Shown here in pieces: positions 1 to 7,383 of a stretch of DNA of 64,000 nt. The position numbers were made by a program, and so were the translations under genes. The stretch's first letter is position 1. Each line of letters opens with the position of its first letter. Origin of the DNA: Treponema sp. UBA4267 (GTDB lineage: Bacteria > Spirochaetota > Spirochaetia > Treponematales > Treponemataceae). The stretch is from assembly GCA_002395155.1 (NCBI GenBank), contig DGWD01000035.1, forward strand, positions 1-64,000. Direction: 5' to 3'. Under the pieces are notes generated by a model. The model was not told the origin of the DNA and did no database searches. It worked only from the letters and a program-made list of their open reading frames with translations.

Positions 1-158
1 TTTACATTGTCAGAAAGCTGCATTTCGTGCATATCAGCAGAACGAACAAGGATTGCATCAGGATTATTGATTTCTGAAGCAATTTCATAATTATCACGGT
101 CAAGCTGGTTGAGACCAACACTTGCGATTTTATTTAATGTTTGAATTTTGAAACTCAT
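1..158 (-). CDS. serA: D-3-phosphoglycerate dehydrogenase, N-terminal part (cut by window edge)
   Basis: The reading frame starts at the ATG at 156-158 and runs off the left edge, so only 52 residues are visible. The N-terminus (MSFKIQTLNKIASVGLNQLD) followed by the stretch ending in PDAILVRSADMHE matches the substrate-binding domain start of D-3-phosphoglycerate dehydrogenase, which makes 3-phosphohydroxypyruvate for serine synthesis. An AAGGAG site lies 8-9 nt before the ATG. It follows serC, the next enzyme of the same pathway, after a 260-bp gap that holds a GC-rich repeat element. The call rests on the short N-terminus plus this context; another D-2-hydroxyacid dehydrogenase is a less likely alternative. 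Confidence 0.85.
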   Translation of the reverse strand, partial: MSFKIQTLNKIASVGLNQLDRDNYEIASEINNPDAILVRSADMHEMQLSDNV

Positions 159-180
159 TGTCTTTTTCTCCTTTTTATCA

Positions 181-411
181 GGTGCTAGGTGCTAGGTGCT
201 AGGGGAGGTGGGGGAAGTCTCCCCCTCGCTTCAGCCTGCTACGCAGTCTTACGCTACCCCCTCTGCGGGCTCAATCGCCGCCCGCAACGCCTGCTTGTTT
301 AGGTGGTAAGCCTAAAAATTGCTTTCGCAATTTTTTTTAACGGCTTGCTGTAAAACACTGGCCGCCAGCGGCCATACACACCTAGAACCTAAAACCTAGA
401 ACCTCTAACCT
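181..411. repeat. GC-rich structured intergenic element flanked by inverted 7-mer repeats
   Basis: The gap between serC and serA is much richer in G+C than its surroundings. Its left end is three tandem copies of GGTGCTA (181-201). Its right end (381-411) is a degenerate run of CCTAGAA/CCTAAAA units, which is the same kind of repeat in opposite orientation. Inside are several perfect hairpins: TGCGGGC/GCCCGCA near 265-290, AAAAATTGC/GCAATTTTT near 313-334, and GGCCGC-CA-GCGGCC at 360-373. No ORF fits. It looks like a MITE- or REP-like genomic repeat; mobility is inferred, not shown. Confidence 0.6.
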
Positions 412-418
412 CAATAAA

Positions 419-1546
419 CTATTTATTTTCCTCTGCAAATTTCTTCATAAACTCAACAAGAGCCTTAACTCCGTCCAGTGTCATAGCGTTGTAGATAGAA
501 GCACGCATACCACCAACTAAACGGTGACCTTTGAGGTTTACAAGGCCTGCTGCAGCGGCTTCTTTTACGAACTTGTCGTTGATTTCTTTTTCTTTTGCTA
601 CAGATGCTTCGTCAGTTGCACCAGTTGAATATTTTGTAAGGAATGGAACGTTCATCAAAGAGCGGCTTCCTTTTTCTGTTGTTGCACGGAAGAAATCGCT
701 TGAATCAAGGTAGTCGTAAAGGTAATTTGCCTTTTCAACATTCTTTTTGTTCATTCCAGCTGCTCCACCGTTCTTTTCGATCCAGTGAAGAACCTTGTCC
801 AAAACATAGATTGTATAGCAAGGTGGTGTATTGTACATAGAATCATTATCTGCATGAGTCTTGTAAGCGAGCATTGTTGGTGTTCCTGGACGGCAGTTTT
901 CTGGTTCTGGAATCAAATCTTCGCGGATAATTACAAGTGTAACACCAGCTGGAGCAAGGTTTTTCTGAGCACCGGCAAACAAAAGTCCGAACTTAGAAAC
1001 ATCTAATTCTTCTGAAAGAACACAAGAAGAAATATCTGCAACTAATGGGATTTTTCCTGTGTCAGGAATATATTCATAGTGAGTTCCCATGATTGTGTTG
1101 TTGAAACAGATGTAAGCATAATCATAGTCACCTTCAATTTTTTCTACTTTTGGAATATAAGAGTAGCCCTTATCTTTTGATGAAGCGATGATATCAACTT
1201 CAACACCGAGTTTTTTTGCTTCGGCAGCAGCTTTTTTAGCCCATACACCAGTTTCAATATAAGCAGCTTTTCCAGTGTGAATACCAAGGTTTTCTGCAAC
1301 CATTGCAAACTGTGTGGATCCACCACCCTGAAGGAACAATACCTTGTAGTTTTCAGGAACCTTCATCAATTTGCGAACCATTGCTTCTGCATCCTGAATA
1401 ATTGGTTCAAATGCCTTAGAACGATGGCTCATTTCCATTACAGACTGACCTGTTCCATTGTAATCCATCATTTCTGCGGCACATTCTTTTAAAACTTCTT
1501 CTGGTAAGCAAGATGGACCAGCACTGAAATTGTACACACGACTCAT
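419..1546 (-). CDS. serC: Phosphoserine aminotransferase
   Basis: A PLP-dependent class V aminotransferase of 375 residues that converts 3-phosphohydroxypyruvate and glutamate to phosphoserine in the cytoplasm. The N-terminus (VYNFSAGPSCLPEEVL) is the SerC signature, FLQGGGSTQF (71-80) is the PLP phosphate-binding region, and the Schiff-base lysine is K195 in AGAQKN. The start chosen is the ATG at 1544-1546, which has an AGAGGTG site just upstream; an in-frame extension of 14 residues has no good site and would overlap the rex stop. It lies 28 bp downstream of rex and upstream of serA, so the three probably form an operon. Confidence 0.96.
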   Translation of the reverse strand: MSRVYNFSAGPSCLPEEVLKECAAEMMDYNGTGQSVMEMSHRSKAFEPIIQDAEAMVRKLMKVPENYKVLFLQGGGSTQFAMVAENLGIHTGKAAYIETGVWAKKAAAEAKKLGVEVDIIASSKDKGYSYIPKVEKIEGDYDYAYICFNNTIMGTHYEYIPDTGKIPLVADISSCVLSEELDVSKFGLLFAGAQKNLAPAGVTLVIIREDLIPEPENCRPGTPTMLAYKTHADNDSMYNTPPCYTIYVLDKVLHWIEKNGGAAGMNKKNVEKANYLYDYLDSSDFFRATTEKGSRSLMNVPFLTKYSTGATDEASVAKEKEINDKFVKEAAAAGLVNLKGHRLVGGMRASIYNAMTLDGVKALVEFMKKFAEENK

Positions 1547-1574
1547 ATTTACACCTCTTTTTTTTCTTTCATGC

Positions 1575-2186
1575 CTAGGGTCTGGCAAGAAGATTTAATG
1601 CGTTGATAATAGAAAGATTTTCTACTTTTACACTTGCTGGAGTTTTTACAAGTCTCTGGGTAAGATTTACAATTCCTTTTATTCCGGTTTTAACGAGTCT
1701 GTCGGTCATAACCTGGGCATCCTTGTTTTGTACCGAAAGAATTGCATATTCAATCTTTTCCTGTTTTATTACCCAAGGCATGTCGTCTGCAGGGTAAAGA
1801 GGGAAAGAAGAACGCAGTATTTCTACTCGGTAAAGGTTAGAGTCAAATCCAACCTTAATTTCAAAACCTGAACTTTCAAAAAAGGACTGATCAAGCAGGG
1901 CAGCTCCTAAACGGCCAAGTCCTACAATGCAGCAGTTCTTTGTGGAGGAATCGCAAATAAGCTCTTCCAGAACGAATATTAGATTTTCCACCGAATATCC
2001 GTTAGAAACTCCATTTAAGTTTTTACCAAGCAGCCAAAAATCGTGTCGAATTAAAGAATCTTTCCAGCCTGTAATCTCACTGATTTGTGCCGAAGTAATT
2101 TTCTTTTGTGGCCATGCTTTCAAAATTTGAAGCAACTGGACCATTCGTTTTTTGCTTGCTTCTGGTAACTTAAGTGTTTCACTCAT
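1575..2186 (-). CDS. rex: Rex-family redox-sensing transcriptional repressor
   Basis: The protein has 203 residues. An N-terminal winged helix (about 10-70, with TSAQISEITGWKDSLIRHDF as the recognition region) is followed by a Rossmann domain with GLGRLG at 89-94 for NAD(H). Rex represses fermentation and redox genes until NADH rises. The usual R-K-D-L stretch of the recognition helix reads IRHDFWLLG here, so this is a divergent member. The ATG at 2184-2186 with GGAG 9 nt upstream is preferred to the TTG five codons earlier. A perfect dyad matching the Rex consensus lies about 93 bp upstream of the start, suggesting self-regulation and control of serC/serA. Confidence 0.85.
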   Translation of the reverse strand: MSETLKLPEASKKRMVQLLQILKAWPQKKITSAQISEITGWKDSLIRHDFWLLGKNLNGVSNGYSVENLIFVLEELICDSSTKNCCIVGLGRLGAALLDQSFFESSGFEIKVGFDSNLYRVEILRSSFPLYPADDMPWVIKQEKIEYAILSVQNKDAQVMTDRLVKTGIKGIVNLTQRLVKTPASVKVENLSIINALNLLARP

Positions 2187-2278
2187 TATAGGATTCTCCA
2201 AAATAAGTTCAATTAGATTAGGGGTGATAAAGACCCGAATTTCACTTAAAAACTAGCAAAATTCCTTAAAAATGACAA

Positions 2279-2302
2279 TTACTGTTAAAAATATAACAGT
2301 AA
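2279..2302. promoter_or_regulatory. Rex-like operator dyad upstream of rex
   Basis: A perfect 9-bp inverted repeat TTACTGTTA-AAAATA-TAACAGTAA. Its central 18 bp (CTGTTAAAAATATAACAG) match the known Rex consensus TTGTTAA-N4-TTAACAA at all but three defined positions. It lies between the terminator of the transglycosylase gene and the rex start, so rex is its most likely target. Confidence 0.75.
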
Positions 2303-2319
2303 CAAAACTTATTAGGACA

Positions 2320-2360
2320 AAAAAAGAGGGACCGGGAAAACTAAAAAACCGGTCCCTCTC
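2320..2360 (-). terminator. Rho-independent terminator of the lytic transglycosylase gene
   Basis: Read on the minus strand, an 11-bp GC-rich stem (arms at 2325-2336 and 2349-2359, AGAGGGACCGG type) is followed by a run of seven T. It lies 20-60 bp beyond the stop of the 2382-3161 gene. Confidence 0.9.
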
Positions 2361-2381
2361 AAAAATTAGGAGGCTGTTTAA

Positions 2382-3161
2382 TTATTTTGCATAAGCAACT
2401 GTAACTCCAGGTGTCAGCTGATTTTCAAAGTAAGCAGCTACCTGTTCATTAAACAGTTGATCAAGCATTTTCTGGTAGTCCATTATCTTTCCAACATAAT
2501 TTAATGTTGTTTGTGGAGTTTTGTTTGAACGTACTCGACCAGTTCCTGCATTATACATTGCAAGGGCAGAAACTTCGTTTCCTGCTGTGTTCAAACAGAA
2601 CTTCAAATGTGACATACCGTATTTTGCACTAACAAAAGGGTCAAAGAAGTCTGCTTCTGTAAGACCTGGAAATGAATTAGAATTCAACTGGAAAAGACCA
2701 CGGTCAATTGTTGCATTCGAATTCTTGTTAGTCGCATCTGGTTTATAATTACTTTCTGTATGTGCAAGTGCAAAAGCTAAAGAAAGAGGTATGTTATTCT
2801 TCTCAGCTTCTGTAATAATTGCCTGTGTTACGTTTCTATCTCCCGTAATCTGATAGTAGAACCATTCTACTGCAGTACGTGATAAAGCCTGACGATATAA
2901 AGTAAGTCCATCATCAGAATTGCCTGTCAGCTTGTTAAGCGAAACTTCTGCAAAATAATCTTGAAATGCAGCAGACAATTCTTCTTCAGTTTCTTCTGAA
3001 AGATCTACTATTGTTATAGGAGCTGCTACTTCAATAACTTCTGGTTCTTTATTAGGAAGCAAAAAATAAATAAGTAGAACAGCAGCTATTAAAAGAGCAC
3101 TTAAAGTAATAGCAAAGAAACATGTGTTAGCAAACGAATTTGCCTTAGCATTACTCTGCAT
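2382..3161 (-). CDS. Membrane-anchored SLT-type lytic transglycosylase
   Basis: The protein has 259 residues: a short basic cytoplasmic start, one membrane segment (about 12-35), a linker, then a lysozyme-like SLT domain. The catalytic glutamate is E136 in ALAHTESNYKPDA, and the motifs RGLFQLN and AMYNAGTGRVR are typical of soluble lytic transglycosylases that cleave peptidoglycan glycan strands to 1,6-anhydro-MurNAc ends. It is probably anchored in the inner membrane with the enzyme in the periplasm. The ATG at 3159-3161 has a perfect AAGGAG; a 49-residue upstream extension is rejected. It is followed by its own terminator. Confidence 0.9.
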   Translation of the reverse strand: MQSNAKANSFANTCFFAITLSALLIAAVLLIYFLLPNKEPEVIEVAAPITIVDLSEETEEELSAAFQDYFAEVSLNKLTGNSDDGLTLYRQALSRTAVEWFYYQITGDRNVTQAIITEAEKNNIPLSLAFALAHTESNYKPDATNKNSNATIDRGLFQLNSNSFPGLTEADFFDPFVSAKYGMSHLKFCLNTAGNEVSALAMYNAGTGRVRSNKTPQTTLNYVGKIMDYQKMLDQLFNEQVAAYFENQLTPGVTVAYAK

Positions 3162-3318
3162 TTTTTTAAATCTCCTTTTATATCTCTCTCTGACTTGTGG
3201 AAAGATATTGGCATAAAAGAAATAAAGTTGCAAGAGAATTTTGAAGAAAAAATGTGAATTTAAGCAAAAATAGCCATTTTTTTTCGCAATTGATGCGGTT
3301 TTTCGCAAAACAATGAAA

Positions 3319-3759
3319 TTAATACTTTACAATTGTATCAGATGCAAGGTCTGACTGTTTGCTGAAGTATACATACTGGGCGTGTTTGATTGCAATTGTG
3401 TCTATAAAAGATTGAGTATCCTTGAGTTCTTTTGGAAGTTCAAATCCTGCTACACTTACGCAGTCCTTTACACGGCGGGCAGTGTGATTAAAAGCCTTTG
3501 TAAATAATTCAATCTGTTCTGGTGTTTCAAGAGGTTTGTCTACAAGAGGAACAAGAATTGCAAAAATTCCAGCAGCTTCCATCCCCTTGAGCTGGTCACG
3601 AAGGAGGGCTAAAAATTCTTCATTGTAAGATTCTTCTTCCATTTCAACTGTGGTCCATGGAATTTCTACTCTTCTAAGACTGTTTGGGTCTACAGGTGAA
3701 TTATCAGCGATTTTATATAATTTATTTTCTTTTACTGTAAATACTGGATCTAATTTCAT
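3319..3759 (-). CDS. Hypothetical protein, possible TIM-barrel-derived fragment
   Basis: 146 residues with no signal peptide or membrane segment. The ATG at 3757-3759 is chosen because AAGGA sits 6 nt before it; the ATG two codons earlier abuts the site. I do not recognise the family. The middle (LRDQLKGMEAAGIFAILVPL, then FTKAFNHTARRVKDCVSVAGF) alternates helix and strand in a way faintly reminiscent of glycoside-hydrolase-like barrels, but no catalytic pair is visible and the length is far too short for an enzyme of that kind. It sits alone between the transglycosylase and the PTS IIA gene. Confidence 0.75.
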   Translation of the reverse strand: MKLDPVFTVKENKLYKIADNSPVDPNSLRRVEIPWTTVEMEEESYNEEFLALLRDQLKGMEAAGIFAILVPLVDKPLETPEQIELFTKAFNHTARRVKDCVSVAGFELPKELKDTQSFIDTIAIKHAQYVYFSKQSDLASDTIVKY

Positions 3760-3828
3760 AATCATTCCTTAAGATTTTTATAATCTATATTAATTTTTTA
3801 AACTTATAGTACAAATTGTTAAAAAAAT

Positions 3829-3859
3829 AAACGGTGGCCCTTTTCGAGAACCACCGTTT
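3829..3859 (-). terminator. Rho-independent terminator of the PTS IIA gene
   Basis: Arms AAACGGTGG (3829-3837) and CCACCGTTT (3851-3859) form a 9-bp stem. On the minus strand it is followed by an AT-rich run with seven T, about 25-55 bp past the stop of the PTS IIA gene. Confidence 0.85.
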
Positions 3860-3883
3860 TATTTATTTGCTGATAAGCATAAA

Positions 3884-4330
3884 CTATTCAGTCAAAATAC
3901 GAATAACTTCAGCTTTATCCTGTGTATTAAGGATTTCCTGACGTTTTTCTGGGCTCTTGAAAAGTAAACTTACTTCTGCAAGGAACTGAAGATGAGGTCC
4001 AGTTTTGTTTACTGGAGACAATGTCATAATGAAAATACGACATGGTTCCTGGTCCAAAGAGTCAAAATCTACTGGATTATCAGAAATACCAATACATGCA
4101 ACTAAGTCTTTTACTGTGTCTGTCTTTCCATGAGGAATGGCGATTCCATGTTTCATTCCTGTCGACATCTTGCGTTCGCGGTCTAAAACACATTCACGAG
4201 CAGCAGCTTTATCTGTTACTTTACCTGCCTTGTACAAAACATCGAGCATTTCATCTACGATTTCTTCTTTTGTAGTTCCCTTCAAATGAAGGTTTACTGT
4301 GTCTGTTGTTAATACTGTTCTTAGGTCCAT
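3884..4330 (-). CDS. PTS EIIA protein, fructose/nitrogen type (PtsN-like)
   Basis: A 148-residue single-domain EIIA of the fructose/mannitol/PtsN family. The phosphorylated histidine is H67 in the signature HGIAIPHGKTDTV. No EIIB or EIIC gene is nearby, so it more likely serves in phosphate relay and regulation, as PtsN does, than in sugar uptake; this is inference. The start is uncertain: the ATG at 4328-4330 begins the usual N-terminus (MDLRTVLTTDTVNLHLKG) but has only a distant GTGGAAA, while a TTG twelve codons upstream is the other option. Confidence 0.85.
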   Translation of the reverse strand: MDLRTVLTTDTVNLHLKGTTKEEIVDEMLDVLYKAGKVTDKAAARECVLDRERKMSTGMKHGIAIPHGKTDTVKDLVACIGISDNPVDFDSLDQEPCRIFIMTLSPVNKTGPHLQFLAEVSLLFKSPEKRQEILNTQDKAEVIRILTE

Positions 4331-4428
4331 AGATTTAATATTATTTCCACTTGTAAAACTTGTCAAGGTGGAAAATCCTAAAATATGAATTAAAACTCTC
4401 TGGAAATTTTATACTCAATTTTTACAAG

Positions 4429-4457
4429 TTTACTCTATCGGGTAAAATCACTATAAT
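4429..4457 (+). promoter_or_regulatory. Predicted promoter of pgi
   Basis: TTTACT (4429-4434), a 17-bp spacer, then a consensus TATAAT (4452-4457). This would give a 5' UTR of about 38 nt carrying the AGAGG ribosome site of pgi. Confidence 0.65.
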
Positions 4458-4501
4458 TACCCAAAAAAATACTAGAATTATATTTATTATAGAGGTTTTA
4501 T

Positions 4502-6085
4502 ATGATTAATTGGGCAAACGCTGATACTCTTTCTTCATGGAAGAAGCTTATGTCACTTAAAGGAATGGTTTCTGTTGCAGATGAGCTTTCTGCTTCAGGT
4601 GCTGCAGACAGAATCGCAAAATATTCAATTCCTATGGGCGGAGGACTTACTTACAATTTTGCCGCAAAACAGGTAAACGAACAGATTTTGAAAACTCTTG
4701 CTGAACTTGCAGAAGAACAGCAGCTTGTAGAAAAATATCAGGAGCTTTTGGATGGTGCTGTAATTAACACTGGAGAGAAGCGCATGGTTCTTCATCAGCT
4801 TACTCGTGGTCAGCTTGGAAAAGATGTTATAGCTGATGGTGTAAATAAGCGTGAATTCTACATCAACGAAGTAAAACGCATTGCAGATTTTGCAAATGAT
4901 GTTCACTCTGGAAAACTTGTAAACGAAAAGGGTGAAAAATATACAACAGTTTGTCAGATTGGTATTGGTGGTTCAGACCTTGGTCCACGCGCTATGTACC
5001 TTGCTTTGGAAAACTGGGCAAAGAAGAACAATACTTTCAAAATGGAAGCTCACTTTATTTCTAACGTTGACCCAGACGATGCTGCAAGTGTAGTTAAATC
5101 ACTTGATATTTCTAAGACAATCTTCATTCTGGTTTCTAAATCTGGAACTACACTTGAAACTCTTACAAACGAATCTTTTGTAAAAGAATTTATTAAGAAG
5201 GCTGGATGTGATGCAAGCAAGCACATGATTGCCGTAACTTCAGAAACTTCTCCATTAGCTCATAACCCAGATTACATGGCAGCTTTCTATATGGATGATT
5301 ACATTGGTGGCCGCTATTCTTCAACTTCTGGTGTAGGTGGAGCTGTTCTTTCACTTGCATTTGGTCCAAAAGTATTCCAGGAATTCCTTGATGGTGCCGC
5401 AGAAGAAGATAAGCTTTCTTTGAACAAAGACATTACAAAGAACCCTGCTATGATGGATGCTTTGATTGGTATTTATGAGAGAAACGTACAGGGCTATCCT
5501 GCAACTGCAATTCTCCCATACAGCCAGGCTTTGAGCCGCTTCCCAGCTCACCTTCAGCAACTGGATATGGAATCTAACGGTAAATCTGTAAACCGCTTTG
5601 GTGAAAAGATTGATTATGTAACTGGCCCTGTAATTTTTGGTGAACCAGGAACAAATGGTCAGCATTCATTCTACCAGCTTTTGCATCAGGGAACTGATAT
5701 TGTTCCATTACAGTTCATTGCTTTCCGTCAGAATCAGACAGGTGATGATGTTGTAATTGAAGACTCTACAAGCCAGACAAAACTTTGTGCAAACGTTACA
5801 GCTCAGATTGTTGCTTTTGCTTGTGGTAAAAAAGATGCAGATCCAAACAAATCATTTGCAGGAAATCGTCCTTCAAGCTTGATTTATGCAGATCAGGTTT
5901 GTCCAAAGACTTTGGGAGCTTTACTTGCTCACTACGAAAACAAGGTAATGTTCCAAGGCTTTGTATGGAATATCAACTCTTTCGACCAAGAGGGAGTACA
6001 ATTAGGTAAAAAGTTAGCAAAGTCTGTATTAAGTGGAAATACAGATGGTGCTCTTAAGGCTTATGCAGGACTTTTAATCAAATAA
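4502..6085 (+). CDS. pgi: Glucose-6-phosphate isomerase
   Basis: A 527-residue glucose-6-phosphate isomerase that interconverts glucose 6-phosphate and fructose 6-phosphate in glycolysis. It has the two SIS halves, with VCQIGIGGSDLGPRA in the first and FILVSKSGTTLETLTN in the second. The family motifs GGRYSSTSGVGG and the GTNGQHSFYQLLHQGT histidine stretch are both present. Length is normal for the long bacterial form. AGAGG lies 6 nt before the ATG. It is monocistronic: its own promoter upstream and a terminator after the stop. Confidence 0.97.
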   Translation: MINWANADTLSSWKKLMSLKGMVSVADELSASGAADRIAKYSIPMGGGLTYNFAAKQVNEQILKTLAELAEEQQLVEKYQELLDGAVINTGEKRMVLHQLTRGQLGKDVIADGVNKREFYINEVKRIADFANDVHSGKLVNEKGEKYTTVCQIGIGGSDLGPRAMYLALENWAKKNNTFKMEAHFISNVDPDDAASVVKSLDISKTIFILVSKSGTTLETLTNESFVKEFIKKAGCDASKHMIAVTSETSPLAHNPDYMAAFYMDDYIGGRYSSTSGVGGAVLSLAFGPKVFQEFLDGAAEEDKLSLNKDITKNPAMMDALIGIYERNVQGYPATAILPYSQALSRFPAHLQQLDMESNGKSVNRFGEKIDYVTGPVIFGEPGTNGQHSFYQLLHQGTDIVPLQFIAFRQNQTGDDVVIEDSTSQTKLCANVTAQIVAFACGKKDADPNKSFAGNRPSSLIYADQVCPKTLGALLAHYENKVMFQGFVWNINSFDQEGVQLGKKLAKSVLSGNTDGALKAYAGLLIK

Positions 6086-6110
6086 AACTGTCATTAAGCT
6101 GATATTGATG

Positions 6111-6145
6111 AAGGCTGTCAGGAATGAACTGGCAGCCTTTTTTTG
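6111..6145 (+). terminator. Rho-independent terminator after pgi
   Basis: AAGGCTGTC and GGCAGCCTT form a 9-bp stem with one G-T pair and an 11-nt loop, followed by a T-rich run. It lies 25 bp past the pgi stop. Confidence 0.9.
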
Positions 6146-6171
6146 TGTTTACGGCGGATGGTGACTTTATC

Positions 6172-6200
6172 TTGTATTTTTTGCATAAAAAATGTATATT
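6172..6200 (+). promoter_or_regulatory. Predicted argR promoter
   Basis: TTGTAT (6172-6177), a 17-bp spacer, then TATATT (6195-6200). The predicted transcription start falls inside the TGTATA palindrome at 6204-6217. Confidence 0.6.
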
Positions 6201-6203
6201 TTA

Positions 6204-6217
6204 TGTATATTTATACA
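6204..6217. promoter_or_regulatory. Candidate ArgR operator (ARG-box-like palindrome)
   Basis: A perfect palindrome TGTATA-TT-TATACA overlaps the predicted argR transcription start, and another TGTATA half-site lies within the -10 region. ArgR proteins commonly bind AT-rich 18-bp palindromes and repress their own genes; the match to the E. coli ARG box is only in general character. Confidence 0.5.
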
Positions 6218-6235
6218 CTTTTTCTGAGGCATTTT

Positions 6236-6706
6236 ATGAAAGAACGACAGTCCCGATTAAAAACAATCAAAACTCTTATCAAAAACAGCACAATTGAGAG
6301 TCAGGATGATTTATTGAATCTTCTGGTAAAAGAAGGATATGACGTTACTCAGGCAACTTTAAGTCGTGATTTGAAACTTCTTAAGGTTGGAAAAGTTCCT
6401 GATGGAAAATCAGGCTATATGTATGCACTGCCAGGAGAAGATGAAAACGGGGAAAACGAAGCTATATATGTTCAGGATTTTCTTCGTGGATATATCAGCA
6501 TAGATTTTAGCGGAAATATTGTTGTAATTAAGACATTCCCGGGTCATGCAAATACCGTTTGTAATGCCCTTGATAATTTAAATATGGATGAAGTTCTTGG
6601 AACTGTTGCCGGTGATAACTGTATGTTTGCCTGTTTACGTGAAGGTGTTACCGGTGATGATTTTATGGAAAAATTAAAAAAACATATTCCAGGAATTGAA
6701 AGTTAA
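6236..6706 (+). CDS. argR: Arginine repressor ArgR
   Basis: 156 residues, the normal length. An N-terminal winged helix carries VTQATLSRDLKLLKV (37-51), the ArgR recognition signature. A C-terminal oligomerisation domain has GTVAGDN (122-128), which forms the arginine pocket; family members usually have two acidic residues there (GDD), so D-N is a small change. The ATG at 6236 has GAGG 6 nt upstream; an upstream extension of 31 residues crosses the promoter and is rejected. The gene overlaps the convergent M23-like gene by 4 bp. No arg biosynthesis gene is in the window, so its regulon lies elsewhere. Confidence 0.93.
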   Translation: MKERQSRLKTIKTLIKNSTIESQDDLLNLLVKEGYDVTQATLSRDLKLLKVGKVPDGKSGYMYALPGEDENGENEAIYVQDFLRGYISIDFSGNIVVIKTFPGHANTVCNALDNLNMDEVLGTVAGDNCMFACLREGVTGDDFMEKLKKHIPGIES

Positions 6707-7173
6707 AAATCAATTAAACTTTCTGGATTCACCAGCTCATCATTTTTATATACTGAAAGATGCAGAAAAGGTCCCGTTGCTATTCCTGTTGCTCCAACCT
6801 CACCAATAGCCTGTTTTATATTTACATGGTCTCCAATTTCGCAACTGAACCGGGAAAGATGTGAGTACATGCTTTTATAACCGTCTGTATGCTGGATAAT
6901 AATATAATTCCCGTCTGACTGCTTAAAACCTTTTTGAATTACGGTGCCGTCTGCAATCGGGAAAACCTTTGTTCCTAATTTTGCAACAATATCTGTTCCG
7001 TTGTGGAAAAACTCCTTGTCTGTCAGCGGATGAACCTGAGTTCCATACAGCATTGAGGTTTTATACATGGAACGTATGGGACAGTTAAAAACGGTTTTTC
7101 CAGAATTATCCTGACTGAAAGTCAGAGTGGAAAAAAACAGAAGACCTGCAATAATAATAATAAATTTTTTCAT
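6703..7173 (-). CDS. Secreted M23/LytM-like protein with an altered zinc site
   Basis: 156 residues with a signal peptide (about 1-20, cleavage after TFS) and a single LytM fold. Family landmarks are present: H57 and D61 in FFHNGTD (two metal ligands), H105 in YSHLS (catalytic side), and H138 in FLHLSVY. The last motif is normally HLHFE; the second histidine, the third zinc ligand, is S140 here. The protein is therefore probably a non-hydrolytic LytM protein that regulates other wall enzymes, or an enzyme with an unusual metal site. AAGGAG precedes the ATG. Confidence 0.88.
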   Translation of the reverse strand: MKKFIIIIAGLLFFSTLTFSQDNSGKTVFNCPIRSMYKTSMLYGTQVHPLTDKEFFHNGTDIVAKLGTKVFPIADGTVIQKGFKQSDGNYIIIQHTDGYKSMYSHLSRFSCEIGDHVNIKQAIGEVGATGIATGPFLHLSVYKNDELVNPESLIDF

Positions 7174-7289
7174 AAGCTGCTCCTTAGAAAACCGCTTTGG
7201 CGGCTCTGTATTTTTTTAAGACCTTCCGGGGAAGATTTGACTTAATTATCTGAGGTCTGAATAAAAAACTCAATGCAGAAAAGTGTAAA

Positions 7290-7327
7290 TGTTACCACCC
7301 GAACATTAAAATGTTACTAAGGTAACA
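7290..7327. promoter_or_regulatory. Concentric double dyad upstream of the LuxR-type gene
   Basis: Outer arms TGTTACC (7290-7296) and GGTAACA (7321-7327) and inner arms AACATT (7302-7307) and AATGTT (7310-7315) are all perfect and share exactly the same centre. It lies between divergent genes, 57 bp before the membrane regulator and 117 bp before the M23-like gene. It looks like a dimer or tetramer operator, with the adjacent LuxR-type regulator as the natural candidate. Confidence 0.6.
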
Positions 7328-7383
7328 GAGAAAACGGCATCAGGATATTTGTTTTTTTAAGAAAAATAAAATAACATAGGGGT

